DNA of 64,000 nucleotides from contig NC_044923.1 in NCBI RefSeq assembly GCF_003576645.1, positions 3,478,257 through 3,542,256 on the forward strand, in the 5' to 3' direction. This stretch comes from Ipomoea triloba (Eukaryota; Streptophyta; Magnoliopsida; Solanales; Convolvulaceae). Numbering within the stretch: the stretch's first letter is position 1; every line of letters begins with the position of its first letter. This document shows positions 60,201 to 64,000 of the stretch, piece by piece. Position numbers and translations under genes: made by a program. The notes beneath the pieces are model-generated. The model had not been told where the DNA came from. It searched no databases and saw only the letters and a list, made by a program, of their open reading frames with translations.

Positions 60201-63200
60201 ACAGGTCAGTAACAGGTAATTACGCCTTGATAAACTAAATTGACATGTTTATGTACCTAATTGAATCTTTAAAATGTTTGAGGGCCTAATTGATTTTTCA
60301 GGTAAAATTTGATGGCCTATTAGACAAATTTTACGCTTAAAAAGTGACATTTAAATTTACCTGTTATTACAGGTCACTAACAGGTAATTATGTCTTTATG
60401 AACTAATTTGGCATGTTTATGTACCAAATTGAACTTTAAATAGTTTGAGAGCAAAATTGATGCCAATTTGACACATTTTATGCAAAAAAAAAAATGACAT
60501 TGAAATTTACCTGGGATTACAGGTCACTACCATGCAATTATGCATTGATTAACTAAATTGATATGTTTATGTACCTAATTGCAACTTTAAAGAGTTTGAG
60601 AGCCTAATTGAATTTTCAGGTACAGTTTGAAGGCATATAAGACACATTTTACGCTTAAAAAGTGACATTTACATTTACCTGTTATTATAACTCACTAAAA
60701 GGTAATTATGCCTTGATAAACTAAATTGACATGATTATGTACCAAATTGAACTTTAAATAGTTTGAGAGCCTAATTGATGCCTATTTGACACATTTTATG
60801 CAAAAAAAAAAAAGACAATTAAATTTACCTGGTATTACAGGTCACTAACATGTAATTACACATTGATGAAATAAATTGATATGTTTATGTACCTAATTTC
60901 AACTTTAAAGAGTTTGAGAGCCTAATTGATTTTTCAGGTACAGTTTGAAAACCTATTAGACACATTTTACGCTTAAAAAGTGACATTTACATTTACATTA
61001 GACACATTTTACGCTTAAAAAGTGACATTTACATTTACCTGTTATTGCAGGTCAGCTTAAAAAGTGACATTTACATTTACCTGTTATTGCAGGTCACTAA
61101 CAAAAGTGACATTTACATTTACCTGTTATTGCAGGTCACTAACAAGTAATTATGAAATGATGAACTAAATGGACATGTTTATGTACCAAATTGAACTTTA
61201 AATAGACTGACAGCCTAATTGATGCCTATTTGACACATTTTATGCAAAAAAAATGACAATTAAATTTACCTGGTATTACAGGTCACTAACAGGTAAGTAC
61301 GCCTTGATAACTATATTGATATGTTTATGTATCTAATTGCAACTTTAAAAAGTTTGAGGGCCTAATTGCTTTTTCAGGTACAGTTTGATGGCCTATTAGA
61401 CACATTTTACGCTTAAAAAGTGACAATTACATTTACCTGTTATTGCAGGTCACTAAAAGGTAATTATGCCTTGATAAACTAAATTGGCAAGTTTATGTAC
61501 CAAATTGAACTTTAAATAGTTTGATAGCCTAATTGATGCCTATTTGACACATATTTTGCAAAAAAAAAAAAGTGACATTTAAATTTACCTGACATTACAG
61601 TTCCCTAACAGATAATTATGGCTTATAAACTAAATTGACATGTTTATGTAACCAATTGCAATTTTAAAACGTTTGAGCGCATAATTGATTTTTAAGATAA
61701 TGTTCGATTATCTATTTGACGCATTTTATGCAAAAAAAAAAAAAAAAACAAAAAAAAAAGAAGTGACATTTACATTTACCTGGTATTACAAGTCACTAGC
61801 AGGTAATTACGCTTTGATGAACTAAATTGATATGTTTATGTAATTAATTGCAACTTTAAAAAGTATAAGGGCCTAATTGATTTTTGAGGTACAGTTTGAT
61901 GGCCTATTAGACACATTTTACGCTTAAAAAGTGACATTTACATTTACCTGTTATTACAGGTCACTAACAGGTAATTATGACTTGATGAACTTAATTGGCA
62001 TGTTTATGTACCAAATTGAACTTTAAATAGTTTGAGAGCCTAATTGATGCCTATTTGACACATTTTATGCAAAAAAAAAAAGTGACATTTAAATTTACCT
62101 GGTATTACAGGTCATAACAGATAATTACACTTTGATGAAATAAATTGATATGTTTATGTAAGTAATTGAACCTTTAAAAAGTTTGGGGGCCTAATTGATT
62201 TTTCAGGTACAGTTTGATGGCATATTAGACACATTTTACGCTTAAAAAGTGACATTTACATATACCTGTTATTACAGGTCACTAAAAGGTAATTATGCCT
62301 TGATAAACTAAATTGGCATGTTTATGTACCAAATTGAACTTTAAATAGTTTGAGAGCCTAATGGATGCCTATTTAACACATTTTATGCAAAAAAAAAAAA
62401 AGACAATTAAATTTACCTGGTATTACAGGTCACTAACAGGTAATTACGTCTTGATGAAATAAATTGATATGTTTATGTACCTAATTGCAACTTTAAAGAT
62501 TTTGAGAGTCTAATTGATTTTTCAGGTACAGATTGAAAACCTATTAGACACATTTTACGCTTAAAAAGTGACATTTACATTTACCTGTTATTGTAGGTCA
62601 CTAACAGGTAATTATGCCATGATGAACTAAATGGACATGTTTATGTACCAAATTGAACTTTAAATAGACTGACAGCCTAATTGATGCCTATTTGACACAT
62701 TTTATGCAAAAAAAATGACAATTAAATTTACCTGGTATTACAGGTCACTAACAGGTAATTACGCTTTGATAACAAAATTGATATGTTTATGTACCTAATT
62801 GCAAATTTAAAAAGTTTGAGGGCCTAAATGATTTTTCAGGTACAGTTTGATGGCCTATTAGACACATTTTACGTTTAAAAAGTGACATTTACATTTACCT
62901 GTTATTGCAGGTCACTAACAGGTAATTATGCCATGATGAACTAAATGGACATGTTTATCTACCAAATTGAACTTTAAATAGACTGACAGCCTAATTGATG
63001 CCTATTTGACACATTTTACGCAAAAAAAAAGGACAAATTAAATTTACCTGGTATTACAGGTCACTAACAGGTAATTACGCCTTGATAATTAAATTGATAT
63101 GTTTATGTATCTAATTGCAACTTTAAAACGTTTGATGGCCTAATTGACTTTACAGGTAAAATTTGATGGCCTATTAGACACATTTTACGCTTAAAAAGTG

Positions 63201-64000
63201 ACATTTACATTTACCTGTTATTACAGGTCATAAACAGGTAATTATGCCTTGATGAACTAAATGGACATGTTTATGTCCCAAATTGAACTTTAAATAGACT
63301 GACAGCCTAATTGATGCCTATTTGACACATTTTATGCAAAAAAAAAGGACAAATTAAATTTACCTGGTATTACAGGTCACTAACAGGTTATTACGCCTTT
63401 ATAATTAAATTGATATGTTTATGTATCTAATTGCAACTTTAAAACGTTTGAGGGCCTAATTGATTTTTCAGGTACAATTTGATGGCCTATTAGACACATT
63501 TTACGCTTAAAAAGTGACATTTACATTTACATGTTATTGCAGGTCACAAACAGGTAATTATGCCTTGATAAACTAAATTGGCATGTTTATGTACCAAATT
63601 GAACTTTAAATAGANGTTTGATGGCCTATTAGACACATTTTACGCTTAAAAAGTGACATTTACATTTACATGTTATTGCAGGTCACAAACAGGTAATTAT
63701 GCCTTGATAAACTAAATTGGCATGTTTATGTACCAAATTGAACTTTAAATAGACTGAGAGCCTAAATGATGCCTATTTGACACATTTTATGCAAAAAAAA
63801 TGATAATTAAATTTACCTGGTATTACAGGTCACTAACAGGTAATTACGCCTTGATGAACTAAATTGATATGTTTATGTAAGTAATTGAACCTTTAAAAAG
63901 TTTGGGGCCTAATTGATTTTTCAGGTACAGTTTGATGGCATATAAGACACATTTTACGCTTAAAAAGTGACATTTACATTTACCTGTTATTACAACTCAC
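57291..64000. repeat. Satellite array, right segment (A-B dimers, continues off the window)
   Basis: It restarts in mid-monomer with TGACACATTTTATGC. It is dominated by A-B dimers close to the 314-bp type, with a C-type monomer at about 61620. Local short duplications are seen at 59300-59600 and 60973-61145. A single N at 63615 is followed by a repeat of 63478-63614, probably another contig overlap. The array reaches the window edge. Confidence 0.92.
63478..63753. repeat. Direct 137-bp duplication around a single N (likely contig overlap)
   Basis: 63478-63614 recurs at 63617-63753 with no visible difference, separated by the N at 63615. It looks like the joins at 23174 and 34149 in form. Confidence 0.8.

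Overview
The window is nuclear DNA of a flowering plant, a core eudicot. The evidence is spliced genes with GT-AG introns, AT-rich spacers, a plant tRNA-type SINE, plant MULE, copia and Athila-type elements, and plant-specific proteins (a WEB1-like coiled coil, a xylan glucuronosyltransferase-type GT8, a DEM/VID27 protein). Repeated TACTCCG-containing AT-rich tracts would fit Convolvulaceae or Caryophyllales, but I cannot name the species.

Region 1-21.5 kb is ordinary gene space. It holds the 3' end of a lipin-type phosphatidate phosphatase (+), a small two-EF-hand protein with a truncated tandem copy (-), an intact SINE with perfect target-site duplications, a three-exon GT8 glucuronosyltransferase (GUX/PGSIP type, +), a WEB1-like chloroplast-movement protein (+) with a probable 70-bp intron, and a VID27/DEM-like protein (-) convergent with it.

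Region 21.6-25.76 kb is the remnant of a Mutator-like element. It has a GRF zinc-finger gene on + and a broken SWIM-domain transposase on -. A 1.2-kb stretch is present twice around a single unknown base, which is best read as two overlapping contigs that were not merged.

Region 25.76-64.0 kb is a large satellite array of about 147-180-bp monomers. The monomers form an older A-B-C trimer pattern (about 496 bp) near the left edge and a strongly homogenised A-B dimer (314 bp) deeper in. Most monomers carry a dyad-symmetric TTACCTGTTA/TAACAGGTAA element or a variant of it. The array is interrupted by a copia-type LTR next to a 424-base gap and by a young 12.6-kb Athila-lineage Ty3/gypsy retrotransposon.

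The most striking object is that retrotransposon (44686-57290). It has 1,753-bp LTRs differing at only about 11 sites by eye, a tRNA-Asp primer site, and an uninterrupted 1,949-residue gag-pol. In the position where Athila elements usually carry an env-like gene it has an intact 322-residue ORF with an RWP-RK DNA-binding domain plus a second degenerate RWP-RK half-motif. This looks like a host transcription-factor domain captured by, and maintained in, a recently active retrotransposon living in satellite DNA. The element is also followed by a second primer-binding site and 92 bp of internal sequence, a sign of a tandem or recombined structure. Four single-N joins in the window mark places where sequence is repeated on both sides, so copy numbers near them should not be trusted.
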